Part shown: one piece after another, positions 43,192 through 54,860 of the stretch | Numbering within the stretch: the stretch's first letter is position 1 | How the letters are laid out: every line of letters begins with the position of its first letter | Assembly (NCBI GenBank): GCA_905147135.1 | Contig: LR990041.1 | Span: 248,001-312,000, forward strand | Direction: 5' to 3' | Length of the DNA: 64,000 nucleotides | Origin: Blastobasis lacticolella | Lineage: Eukaryota > Arthropoda > Insecta > Lepidoptera > Blastobasidae | Made by a program: the position numbers and the translations under genes | Notes under the pieces: generated by a model | Told to the model about the DNA's origin: nothing | What the model saw: the letters and a program-made list of their open reading frames with translations, nothing else | Databases searched by the model: none

Positions 43192-43764
43192 TATAATAGA
43201 CAAACATTTTGAAGACCACTCTCCATGTTATATTTGGCCACCTCGTCATTTATACCAAGTACGAAAGACCCTTTAAGGAGTAAGGAGTTTCTTTCGTCGT
43301 TGATATACCCCTGGCATCCGGTGCGATGGTGGTAATACCTACGCCTGGCAAACACATACCTACCTAATGTGTTACCTCTTCCGACCATGAATCCCATATC
43401 CTAACGTCTTAGCTTCTTCCACATCGCCTGTCCTTGACACCGTCAACAATATGCTTGGCCCACAACAAAGTAAAAAACAAGAAACGTCCGAGCAGCAAAA
43501 TTGTAATGAGAGAGCAACCCACGCCGGCTCCCCCAAACGCTGCCCCGTCGAATGCGTGATAAGCGCGCTATGTTGTGAATGCTAAGTCCCCTCCGCGTCC
43601 GGTGACGGGTCAAGTGCGACCCCCGTTGCCGTCTTGTCCGTACCTATGAAATGAGATGAGTCATCGCGGGACAAGCGAATACATTGTCGGTGGGAATGGA
43701 CAATATGGAGAAGAGCCTAGGATGTAATATGAAACTTTGAATTTGAAATGTATTGGTACCTAAT

Positions 43765-44020
43765 CCGGCAGAGTAGAATAGCACCAACCCCTTACGCTCA
43801 TGGGTGTCGTACAAGGCGACTAATGTTTTCGAGACAAAAGATCAAGAGTCTCCGTAGTCTGTAAAATGGGCAGCAGCATTTTCCATTGTTATATTTAAAC
43901 ACTGCGATCTCCAACCTGCCTGCCAAGCGTGGAGATTATGGCAATAACCTCCCCTTTCGTGGGAGAGGCCCGAAGTCCTGCAGTGGACTGTTACGGGTTG
44001 TGATGATGATGGTACCTAAT
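43765..44020 (+). mobile_element. RTE-type 3' tail repeat
   Basis: Second long copy of the 14930 family, with the 3' part CTCCCCTTTCGTGGGAGAGG and a GTGATGATGATGG tail better preserved. A further trace lies at 45315-45395 (ACTACCAAGCGTGTACATTA, ACAGTGAACTGTATGG). Confidence 0.65.
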
Positions 44021-44189
44021 TGTATGAAATAATTGCACCTGCCGCGTAGATGAGATAGATTACTCACTTACTACACAAGTAGGTAGGTCACTATTGTGCG
44101 GACATACACAGTCGCTACGCGTGTGTTTCGCTTTGTAATTCTGTCGCACATAGATGCTTGCGTAGTTCTCCTTAGGTACGTAAACATGT

Positions 44190-44295
44190 ATCGGTATGCT
44201 TGTTTTTTTTATGCTACTGAGTGACGAACAAGCAGACAGCCCACCTGATGGTAAGTGGTAACTGTCGCCCAAAACATCTACAATTCCCACATTTA
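44190..44295 (+). repeat. Dispersed repeat, short copy
   Basis: TTGTTTTTTTTATGCTACTG, GAACAAGCAGACAGCCCACC and TGATGGTAAGTGGTAACTGT show the usual T-rich edge and core. Confidence 0.55.
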
Positions 44296-44438
44296 AGTTG
44301 CAGGTAAAGAAAATACAGTACCGCAGGTGCAGTGTCACTGTGAGGACTAAGATGAAATGCCTCATGCCTGTAATTTCTTTGTATGTCTTTAACTTGCTTT
44401 GATATCTACGGAATCATGAAAGTTGGTCTGTAACCAAT

Positions 44439-44489
44439 GGAGTTTCAAATCATACCTAGATTCTCGATCTAGGTATGATTTGAAACTCC
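44439..44489. repeat. Perfect 23-bp inverted repeat with 5-nt loop
   Basis: The arm 44439-44461 (begins GGAGTTTCAAATCATACC) is the exact complement of 44467-44489. The loop is TCTCG. No target duplication and no homology to the other foldback elements here. Confidence 0.85.
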
Positions 44490-44639
44490 TCGTACCTCGA
44501 AACCTCTTCGTAAATATTTAATAGGAAGCTACATTATTTTCGAAATGCCATAGGGTACTAACTTGCAAAAGAAAACGCTTCTGACCATGTTCTGGTCTAC
44601 GAAGGTTCTAAGTCCCGTCGCCTTGTAAGACCCCGCTCT

Positions 44640-45010
44640 GTGGAAGCGGTTAGTGCAATGATCTACCCTGAGTGGACACCACGGCTCCATTACCTATCCA
44701 AAGACGACAATTGATCCGGATTTTACCGGGTCCTCTATCAGCGACAGTGCGGTGGCGACGTGTAGTGGCGCAGTCAGTAGCAAAAAGCCGCGTGATCGAT
44801 CCGCCTCGCAGCGAGCGGCATCCATAAAACATCTCATACGCTGAGCGCGAGTTAAAAACACGGCCCAGCGAGATAAGTCGCATCAATTTTTTCGGCCGCC
44901 GCTCAAAATCCCCCGACGACGGCCGGCCGCTGGTAAAATATTCCCCGGTTTATGCGAGGCATAATAAGCTCGCTGGACCAGAAGCCAGCCACAGAAACGA
45001 CCCGCCTTTC
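44640..45010. other. GC-rich islet
   Basis: CCGCCGCTCAAAATCCCCCG, ACGGCCGGCCGCTGG and CGAGGCATAATAAGCTCGC. The minus-strand frame at 44650-44886 is not supported. Confidence 0.25.
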
Positions 45011-45429
45011 CCCCGATATGCGATAAATAGGCGGAACGATGGTTTATTTTGAGAATAGGTATGGTAGGCTAGGCGGCATGGAACTTTGCGATAGATGTTG
45101 TTTTATGTATGTAAGCTTTTACATTGCATTACATACATTACATTTTACATAGGAACTGTTCGGCTTGCCATCAAAATTATTGTCACATGATAACAGGAAA
45201 CCATATAGGCGAAAATATAAGAGGTTGATGTTAGGCAGACGCGTCCATTTAAAAACGCATCGTCAAAAGTGCCTGGTAAAATGCCTAGCTAGTAAATAAT
45301 GCGATTTTAAACTGAATTTATCCAACACGACTACCAAGCGTGTACATTATGGCGAAGGCTGAAGCGTCCAAACAGTGAACTGTATGGTCTCTTGATAAGG
45401 ATGTTGTAGTAATTTCAGTAATATCTGTT

Positions 45430-45680
45430 GTTATAAGGTGTCGGGTTCGCATGGGGACAGCTCGGCACGGGGCTCCCGGGCAGGCGCGCAAAAACTCGCG
45501 GCGAGAGGGCCTCGTAAAAAGGCTGGGCCGGCCGCGCCGCAAAAACGCGTGCTCGCCCGATGTTTATTGTATGAGTCGCTGAATTTCAAGTGTTTTTCAG
45601 CTTAATGGATTGTCCGCCGCGCGCAGAGCCCCCCTCACCCCTGCGCCTGCCAGCGACAACACGATCATGCTTGTTAGCAA
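45430..45680. other. GC-rich islet
   Basis: GGCTGGGCCGGCCGCGCCGC and CCCCCCTCACCCCTGCGCCT in otherwise AT-rich DNA. No open frame with motifs. Confidence 0.25.
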
Positions 45681-46199
45681 TTCCAATTACCACAACCACT
45701 TTGTGTGGGGATATTAAATTTCAACGGTGCGTGACGATTTCGCTGTCCATTATAATTTGACTAGCGTAATAAAACTGATATTTCTTAATCTATGCCGCCG
45801 ATGTTGCTTCACGCATAAATACAATACGGAATAAATACAAAAACTTCTAACCGGTCAATGTAAAAAACGGATAATAATTCAGTTATTACCTACCTATCTA
45901 CTCTGTTTATAAAACAGCACCAATAGGCCACGCCGAGCTCGTTTACCGATAAACTCGATAGATACAGTTGTTAATTTTAACATTAACAAAGGAATACATT
46001 ATTTGATATCGTTACAAAATAACAAATAATAGTTCGGAGCCATTCAAACAACGATCGCGTCGCTTTTACTTTGTACAGTTTTTAATTAAGTTTTTTTCCT
46101 TTATCGGAGCATGGACAATGAGGGCGGCGGTGCGCGCGCGCACGCGTCACCGTGACTCGCGATCTGCGCCGTGATTAATAGCCGCCGAAACTAGATAAA

Positions 46200-48060
46200 T
46201 GCTTATAAAATTCTTTTGGAAATTACCGTAAAAGCCTCTCAGGTGGGCACAGAAACGTTGGCGCTCATATTCGAACCAACTTTGATACGTTAAGCGCGTT
46301 TGGCCACTTAGCACTACCGATTTCCTACTAACAACCGTTTTAGTTTATTTTCGAGCATCTTCGGGACCAATGACGTAGCCGTGGGAATCTCTTTCATGAT
46401 CTCACATTGGCGGATAACGAACTAGGTCCTTAAAGTATTATCTTAAGGGGAAAACTTTTATGTCTTTACTGTTTGGTTTACATCATAATCTATTTTTTCT
46501 TAGAAAGTAGAAGATGACAATACTTGAATTTGTAAAGTTTTGTTACTTCAGTAGCAAATATTACGGGCTTTTAAAATCAAACCTACAAGTACTTCTAATT
46601 TTCTCATCATAATAAAGCTCAGCCACGATTAAATTCTAGAGCTCTGTTACCAATAGTAGGTATACAAGCTAATCTGAATCGAAGATGGGCATCACGATAA
46701 CAGTGATCAGAATCCCAACCACGCCGCGTGGCGGGCGTTGCGCGTTGGCTGCGCATTCCCTCCGAGCAACCACCTACTTACACATTAATTAAGACCTTTC
46801 TTTCTGAGACTTCATTCAATTGCAGTGTTCCATCGTGACTTGAGGATTTTTGTGTCAATATTTCAAATAAGAATCGTTAATAACATGAAATTATTAATGT
46901 ATACTAGGGCTGTAGTATAGCAATCTAGTATGTGGAGAGAGTACAAGTATTGCCTGGACAATAGTCAGTGGAATACTGTGGTCTTTGCCTAGCCCTACGA
47001 GAGAAAGCACGACGTTACGTTTAACGTTGACGTTGCATTTAATTATACTAATGAGTTTGAGAGGTACAACTCGAGAACTTGACATGTTTAATTGCTAAGG
47101 TAACGGTCCTTAAGTGACTAACGGACTAAAACGTTTTCTCTAATATTATTATAGATATCATGCAGATCAGTTTGTGTTAATTATTGTTACATGAATATTT
47201 TTTTAGTGACGAAACTGAAAAGACTTTCAATACCTGGTTTAGGTATACGTTGTTGATAACACTACACCGCCAAAGGATACCAATCGGCTCCCGAGACAAC
47301 CAGTCCCAGGGCCCCAGCTGATAACCTTGGTCAACCTCGCTTCGCCAACGACTACTACTATTCAGGGGCAAATGAGCAGATAGCTCCCCCAATACGATTC
47401 ATAACCAGGCGTCTGTAATTTGGAAGTTGACATGTTTTTTGCAGCCCCGGCTCGATACTCAAGCGGGCGGAAACATCGCCAGTCACACCACAGCGTCTGA
47501 TAGCGAGGAGCATCGAGGTAGCGAACCAGATAGCGGGGCTCCAGGGCTCCCGTCACCGGCGCCACATTAATCACTACACGGTTTCAGGCCAAATTTCATA
47601 AAGCAACTTTATGACAACGCGATTGATGGATCGAGGAGTAGCCAGTCACGCTGACTGGTGCGCCGTGAACGCTGCTACACTCCACTTCACTCGATTTGGG
47701 AGGATACGTCTGGGAAAACTACTCGCGGCTTTTTACCTTATTATAATTAGTAGGTATGTAACAGTCGGCCCATCTTGACGTAGCATAGGTATCTATACAT
47801 TCAGAGGTTAATATTTATGAGTATAGGTAGCTTCTACTTGCGGTTACATCGTGGATCCGTGGGAAGTACGTGTAATTTGAATTTTGAATGTCTATAGGCT
47901 ACTGTGATCACTTTTTTATATCAGTTTACATTAGGTGACCCGCTTGGACTTAAAAAATTTACGTCGGAATAATAACATTACGAATCACGAGAGTAGTCCC
48001 TTTGTGTTGTACTAGAACCTCCGCCTTTAACCATTGTTTGTATTTTATCAATATTTTACT
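46200..48060. other. Gene-free region
   Basis: AT-rich with short mixed patches. On the minus strand GTTGGTTCGAATATGAGCGCC-like sequence at 46261-46290 could be a decayed tRNA-derived SINE head. Nothing else is recognised. Confidence 0.3.
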
Positions 48061-48069
48061 AGCCTGTTC

Positions 48070-48335
48070 GCTTGTTTAGTCCCAATAATAAATAATGGTA
48101 CAAAAAAGTCACACCGCGCCATTTAGCTCGTGCCATGGGTGGTAAATAACTGATACCTATATTACTTAAATAATTTTAAATACATACTTAATATACCTAC
48201 ATAGAACATCCAGAACCGTACCAGAAATAAAAATTAGTCATTTCAATTGCTTCCCGGCCAGGAATCGAACCCGAGACCTTTTGCGGTGCTTTTGCGTGGC
48301 AGAGCGGCATATTGAGCACTGCACCAATCAGTAGT
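48070..48335 (-). mobile_element. tRNA-derived SINE, family B
   Basis: On the minus strand the B box GGGTTCGATTCCTGG is followed by AATTGAAATGACTAATTTTT and ATTTCTGGTACGG, matching the copy at 26655. The 3' end is diverged. Its tRNA-side edge abuts the foldback element at 48336-48578, so the beginning of the head is displaced or lost. Confidence 0.6.
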
Positions 48336-48578
48336 CGTATTCACAATGATTCAAAACCGTTTCCGAACGATTCGACACGAAATTCGTGAGCGGCGAATCC
48401 GTGTCGATCGATTCGAAAACTGTTATTCAGAATCCCGATAGATTCCACAGAAACTCTACTCTCTATAACATATGAAAATTTCATCAAAATTAACTTAAAC
48501 CACATTTTCCTAAGAACTTTTGCGGGGTCCTTTGTCGATTCCGTATCTGAATCCGATTTCCGAGCCATTGTGAATACG
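48336..48578. mobile_element. Foldback element with CGTATTCACAATG termini
   Basis: CGTATTCACAATG (48336-48348) is the exact reverse complement of CATTGTGAATACG (48566-48578). The interior is rich in CGATTC motifs and has no coding potential. It sits at the 5' edge of a SINE copy. This is the structure of a short non-autonomous DNA transposon. Confidence 0.6.
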
Positions 48579-48649
48579 GCTACAGGTCGTAATAATGGGT
48601 CTAAATTTTGTTTTACTGTTTTATTACAAGTCAACCATTTGACTGCTAT

Positions 48650-48960
48650 TTCGAGAGATAGAAGGATTTTCAACCGGTCGTAGAGGCCGGGGAAAGCCGC
48701 GGGCGGGCGTCGCGGCGCATCGCGACGCCGCTAACGAGCCGATAATGGCAGTATCGGGTCCCCGCGGCCATCCATCACCGCGCGTAATGCGTGCGCGACG
48801 CGCTACAACCCTTTCGTTTGCCGCGCCCCGCACCCCGCACCCCGCACCCCACGCCCGCTACCACCATTCATCATATTTACCACTGACACTGAAACGGCGC
48901 ACTTTGTTTCGCAGACAATCGACTCGCGCGTTGTGTACTAATGCATTATCTCCTCCTATA
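48650..48960. other. GC-rich islet
   Basis: GGGCGGGCGTCGCGGCGCAT and a tandem CCGCGCCCCGCACCCCGCAC at 48820-48855. The next 100 bp have TTTGCCGC and TGCATTATC motifs. Confidence 0.3.
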
Positions 48961-48999
48961 TAGATCCATGGTCAACTACGACTATAACAGGTACAGTCT

Positions 49000-50085
49000 G
49001 GCAGTCAGTCTTAATACTCTGTTTAACAGAAATTCATTGTTGCAAGAGTAGTAGTTCCTCTTCACGAAGTAGGCGTTGAGGTCATGGTGACTGGTCGAAT
49101 TTCGTCACTCACTTTTTACAAATATAACCAGAGATGGGTCCATTCGGCGGCCATCAGGCGACACTCGTAAGAAAGCTATTTAGCGCGCCATTAGCTGGAA
49201 CCGCAGGCACCGCCTATGCGGCCGCGGGTATATTGCCCTTACTAAACAAGAATTATAACGCGCCGATGTATACGCGTCGTGAAAAAACAATAAAATATTT
49301 AACTACGACACGCCTCGCGGACATTCTGACTATAATAACCGTGAACAATATCTCCCTTACGATTTATAATGTTTCTCCTTTTATTACCATAGGGCGGACG
49401 CGCACCAAGACGAAACGACGAGACTCTATAATGCATTGTGAGAAATATTTTATTTGCGATAAAAATAATGATTGGAATTTGGCGATCATCGTTTTTTGCT
49501 AGGAACATGCGCCATACAACTTTTAATTTGCCATTGCAATTGTATTATTTATTTGCACTTACTAAAGGAATGCCTATGAGAGTAGGTACATTATGTACCT
49601 CCATGTAGAAAAGGTAAGTAAATAGTGGTACTTATTCAGTCATTAAGTTAAAATAAAAGTGTTTCGTTTATTTTATTTTGTTTTCCTTTTTTCAGAACAT
49701 TAATAGCAAATAACATATGCTTAATATTTACAAAGATTTATATTAGCCAAGTTAATAATAGGTGATTGTATATACAGAATTAATTCAATGATCTATGGTG
49801 TACATACTATTAATTATTAATATAATTAAGAAGATATCTTACAAGTACATAGGTTAAACAATAGGTGCCTAAAAACATTTTCAGAATGGAAGAAGATCAC
49901 AGGTCATAATCGTGAAATACCTAAGCAGGAGAAGATCGCAGGAATTCAGAAATTTTTGACTGTTTGACGCAAATGGCAACCACACGTCGCAAATACTGAA
50001 TTCTTTAAAAAAAAATTACCAAAGTATCAAGTGGCTGATAATCCTGGTCCGCAGGAAGCAATTATTTTACTTACACATAGAAATT
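49000..50085. other. Gene-free region
   Basis: A moderately GC-rich beginning (49130-49230) carries a 122-codon plus frame (49134-49502) without recognised motifs. The remainder is AT-rich with TAGGTAC motifs. Confidence 0.25.
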
Positions 50086-50089
50086 ATTA

Positions 50090-50520
50090 TGATTCGGCGA
50101 AACGTGTCGACAAGGAATTAAGGGAGGTTCAGCGGGCGGCTGTCGCTTTATGCGCCGCCGGAATGTAGCCGTAATAGTAAAATGATCTTAATGCCGAATA
50201 AAGCACTACTTACTTTTGTGTCCGAGTTGACATCCGTCGCAATATTGTGCCATTCCCGGGAGCATCGTAAACCACACTCGAATAACCACAGTGAAATTGT
50301 GAGGCCATTTGTGGCGGACACAATGTAGGACGCACGTGTTCTAGACACAGACGGAATGCTAATTTTCTAATAGCATTATTAATCCGTATCGAATGGCCGC
50401 AGCTAAACTGACATTTCCGGCTTTTTTGTCCGTGGCGCGGGCGCGGGTGCGTTATTTATTTACAATGGCCACCTGTCACGGCGCGGGCCGCCGCGTGTCA
50501 CGGCGTAAAACATAATTTTC
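50090..50520. other. GC-rich islet
   Basis: GGCGCGGGCGCGGGTGCGTT and CACGGCGCGGGCCGCCGCGT at 50435-50500, preceded by moderately GC-rich sequence with no coding motif. Confidence 0.25.
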
Positions 50521-50689
50521 TTTCTGAGGGTACTTGCGTATTATTCTCCTCTCCACCCACTCCCCTTTCATTCTATTTGCGGGTAAGAATAGTATTTTTA
50601 GATGACATTTCATTTTTACTGTAAGTATTGTTAAAATTTCAATTCTGTTAGATATTTCAGCTATGCGGTAATGGAAAACATCATCTTGA

Positions 50690-51020
50690 CGTTAATGTTT
50701 CGGTTGTGATCTCGCGCACGAGGGCCTGGGGTCCGCCTTGACTATGATCCGGGATTTGGCAGATCAGAAAATTACAGTGGAGCGACTGCCATCTGGCCTC
50801 CGAGATTCTGCTACCAGGGGATCCCGACCAGATTAGATCATGGTTACACATTCAGTCGCCTGGATGTGCAGGTTTCATCACGATGTTTGGCCTCATCTTA
50901 AGAGCATCGGTTAGAATACAACTAATGTACCTACCTACATAACTCATACATGGCATTGGCACATGGCACCAGTGGTATTCAAACCAAGTACCTCTCGCTT
51001 ACAATGGAACTTTGTGATCT
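50690..51020 (-). mobile_element. SINE family A, near full length
   Basis: On the plus strand: GTGATCTCGCGCACGAGGGC, GTCCGCCTTGACTATGATCC, the mid-body CAGGTTTCATCACGATGTTT, and the start of the head ATTCAAACCAAGTACCTC. The distal head is replaced by unrelated sequence after about 51000. Confidence 0.7.
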
Positions 51021-51929
51021 TTTAACAATCAAACCCTGGCTTAGTTCAGTTTCAACCACCTACCTATATTTAATTTACCTACTACGTAATTTAAGTTAAA
51101 GCTAAGCTTTCCCTGTGAACCACTCTCCATCCGTGCGTGAAAATTGTTATAAAATCTAATGCAACTTAATATAAAAAGGTAGGTAGGTACCTATTTCCTT
51201 TACAATATAGTAATTAAACATCCCCATCTACCTACTTATTTCCACAACTAAAACAATGTGTTATTTATTTGCATTCGGATACCAAGCTTTGTTGCGCAGC
51301 CGAAGTGACAATAGGTTCGCAAATTACTTTATCGAAAATCGATAAGGTCAGACCCATTGTGAATTTTATGGAGTGGAGTTGTACACAACATGGCAACAGT
51401 ACGCGGGGGACGTGTGCGAATTTAAACTTCCCCTTTCCATGCAGGATTGCTGTTACTCTTATTACTGCTGTTATACTTATTTATCGTTTTATTATAAGTA
51501 AGTGTTGCTAGCTTCTTCGAGACTTCATTGGCGCTAATTTCAATGAACGGTATAATATAGTATAGGTTATATTATATCTAATATCCTTCCGCATGGACCA
51601 CCACTAGGTACCTACCAAAACTTTTTTATCTAACTACTAGCTAGCAGGCATAAAGATAGAAGAATATTCATCGGAATTTCAATATTGCTCAGGATCCATT
51701 TTCACGTGGGTTTTCGTATACCCATCTAAAATACTAAATTAACCTATAACATACTGAGTTTCAAGAACGACAATTACGATAAAAATGAGAGTTAACCATG
51801 GCAATAGCCTACTAAACTGAACAAGCCCAAAGCCTAACAAATACACTGTTTTATTATCTCGATTAACCCCATTTTATATTATTTACAGCAATATTTGGTT
51901 ACTTTTCATTTCACTTACGTGTAAGGGAG

Positions 51930-52360
51930 GGTTCCCAAGGCATTCCCCGGCGCCGAAATCCCGTCCCGAGCCGCGGGCATGTTAAACACAAAGCATTATA
52001 AGCAACACGGGCCCCACTCCCGATAGCTACACCTCCGCAAATCGTAATCCTCTTAGAAAACATTTCCAATTTAAAAAGAATTCCTTCTCTTATCCCTCAG
52101 TGAAGGGCGCGTAAAAAATAAAAGGAAAACTCAGCGACACACGGCCGCGCTGGCTTAGGCGGCCGCGGGCCCGAATTCGATTCTTTACAGGTCGCCTCTT
52201 CCGCCGAGAAAGCATCTATTGAAACTCCACTCAGGCCGTGTTAGCTATCTATTTAGTATAAAAAGGGTCGAGAATTTCTGCAGATCCTTTTTTATCCGGA
52301 GGTGGGAGGTGGGCGGCCCTCCTCGCCCTCCCGCTATATCTATGGTACAAGCGATTTTAT
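51930..52360 (+). promoter_or_regulatory. GC-rich islet with strong TATA motif
   Basis: GGCGGCCGCGGGCCCGAATT (about 52160) and TATAAAAAGG at 52257-52266. The 30 nt downstream contain CTGCAGATCC but no clear initiator. A weak core-promoter candidate. Confidence 0.25.
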
Positions 52361-52779
52361 AACGACTAATACAACTTTCAGTAAGTAGGTATATCCTACT
52401 TGTTTATGTCGGTACAGTGTTTGAAGTACATAAGTAGCCACAAAACCTTTTCCTGCACAACTAGCTAGGTGCTTGTCTCTACAGATAGGCTCTACATGCT
52501 TTCTAGTATTTCCTACTCCACCTACTTATATAAATGACTAATGTAAAAACAAGCTGAACAGTACGAGGAAAAATGAACGCGTATACCTATTTGAAATTCT
52601 GCTATGTAGATACCCATCGAGATAATGTAGGTACCTACACTATCTACATCCGAGGTCAAAGCCTCACATAATCCGCAACAGCTAACGCAACAAAATGCGC
52701 AGACGATAAAAAAATGTTAAAGAAAGACGATACGGCAGCAACATGAGAATAAATTGTTATTTTACGCAGATCGAATAAA

Positions 52780-53015
52780 TCCATCGGGGCTGAGGGGAAA
52801 TGTGTAAACGTAGAGTGCGGGGGAGGGCTGGGAGGGGGGGAGGGCCCGCGGGCGCGGCAGTTCAAATATTTAAAGGGAGGCTGAATTTGATTTCGTCCGT
52901 TTGAAGCGGCTCGAGAGTGCCCCGCAATTGGATCACACAAGCGGTTACTCCGCCGCCAACGCCCGCGGCGCAGACGCCGAAACACCGTACAACTAAATGC
53001 GACCCCCAATAGCCC
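52780..53015. other. GC-rich islet
   Basis: GGGGGAGGGCTGGGAGGGGG, GGGCCCGCGGGCGCGGCAG and CGCCGCCAACGCCCGCGGCG. Minus-strand frame 52656-53045 is compositional. Confidence 0.25.
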
Positions 53016-53559
53016 TAGGTAAACTGTAAATGGTTTTAAAATCAAATAACTTGCATCGGTATTGGGTACAATATTTGAGTATACCTAGCGGCGTTTGTGA
53101 GGGAAGAGCGACATGATGGCATGTGTAATGGCAGGCATTTGGCATGTACTTACTTGGCGTTTGGGTATGCCTAAGTGGTTAGCAAAGATCTGCCTCTCAG
53201 CTTTAGAATACATATCAAAGTACATGTGTAGCTACTAGAAGCCGGAAATAGAAGTATACCTGATGTATGTGATTACGTCCAGCAAAGCAATACTTCTTAG
53301 GGTATCAAAAAGCAAGGACAAGCAAGTGAATACTGTTGTTTGTAATGTTTTTTTTTTCGTTTGTAGTAGTTATAATGCAGAAAAGCGTTCGATTATAAGA
53401 TGATGTGACCTATAATATTTTAATCTGTGTTTATCTGCGAGAATCTGTAATTGGCTTTCTGATACTTAAGTTTACTTCTAATCCATGTTACAACCGCTGT
53501 TGATTTTCCGAAGAATAAATAAATAAATAAATAAATACCAAAAGTCTCGCGGTGGCATT

Positions 53560-54185
53560 GTAACGGCTAAATAAAACATCACACGCGGGGCGGCGCGGCG
53601 GCGGCGCGCCTGGGGATCGGTTAACCCGCGTCGCCTCCCGCCGGAGGACTCCGACTTTCCACAAAGAAAATAGCAATCAAAATTTGATTTACCGCCACCC
53701 ACGGCCATACATCAAACCGCTCTAATCCGCGGAAAGAGAGAAAGCCTGAAATCTAAGGGGATTCGGCGCCGCTGTCGAATTGAAAATCCTAGTGGCACGA
53801 GCCGCCTTTAATATTTATGACGGAATAAAAAATACGCGGCCGCCTATGAATAAATATGGGGAGGTTGCGGGCGCGGCGCGGCCCACCGTCTATCCACTAT
53901 GTACGCGACGCGGCTCTCACGTTTGGGCCGCGGCATTTGAATCCATGTGAAGGTATGTTAACATTGTTGCTTGCAAATCAGCATTACAATGAAGTGGTAC
54001 CGGCGGCGCGGGCGAAATTAACGGAACGTTATGTGCACACGGGTCTGGCATTCAAACCGCGCCCCGCACCCCACGCCCCGCAGCCGCGGCCGCGTGCAAG
54101 CCACCTCCGCATTATACGGCCGGCCGCCGCTCAATATTCAGTGGCATATAAAACGCGATTGGGCTCTTTGATCAGTCATCGATAA
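53560..54185 (+). promoter_or_regulatory. GC-rich islet ending in TATA plus initiator
   Basis: GC-rich DNA (GGGGCGGCGCGGCGGCGGCG at 53588; GAGGTTGCGGGCGCGGCGCG at 53862) ends in GGCATATAAAACGCG (TATA at 54147-54153) and TTGATCAGTCATCG, where TCAGTC (54172-54177) is a perfect arthropod initiator 27 nt from the TATA start. No convincing DPE and no coding exon after it. It is the best core-promoter candidate outside TMEM147. Confidence 0.4.
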
Positions 54186-54569
54186 ACACATATCACGTCC
54201 ACCTTGCGTAGGTACGCGAATATGGATTTAGAAATCATAGATGGGAGGGTTAGGGTGTCTAAGCACACATTTCGAGATATGTATGGGGTTGACAAGTTGG
54301 TACCTACACTCTTCTCTACATAAAGTACAAAACGGTCAATACCAAATTTTAAGACAGGAATTTCTTACGCTGTAGTTTTGAGAAGATAACAATTAATTAC
54401 ATGGTGTAGACTCAGAAAAAGTACCTACATATTATGTACTTATTAAGTAATTGCAGTCTGTCTCAGACAAATTAAATAAGTATGTCAATCGAAATGCAAT
54501 TATGATCGAAATGCTTCTCGTACACGCGTTACGCGTCCACAAAAAGCAAATAGCACCCAAATACGGATA

Positions 54570-54860
54570 ATTTGCGTCAGGTACCGCGGCGCTACTCGCA
54601 GCAATTTTCCCTAAACAATGGTGAAGTATTGGGTCGCCGCATCGCGGGGTGCCGGTGCCTTTGCATGGGATCGATCGGGGGGGCTGCGGGGCGCGGGGCG
54701 GTGAGCGATGTCGCGGGGAGTTTGCATGGGGTCGCCGTAAGCCGTTTCCGATAAGGCCCCTCGGACTCCGAGCCGGGATATCTGCGTGCCGCCGCCGCCC
54801 GCTGCACCGCGTGACCTGAATAATGCATCCTCCGAGCCGTCTCACTCCCCAAATTGAAAT
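54570..54860. other. GC-rich islet
   Basis: GGGGGGCTGCGGGGCGCGGG (54679) and GCCGCCGCCGCCCGCTGCAC (54788). Open frames on both strands (54432-54879) come from base composition. Confidence 0.25.

Noticed and set aside
49134..49502. 122-codon plus-strand frame
   Set aside because: No recognised motif, no splice support, and low-complexity later half.
52656..53045. 129-codon minus-strand frame
   Set aside because: Runs through a G-rich islet; composition explains it.
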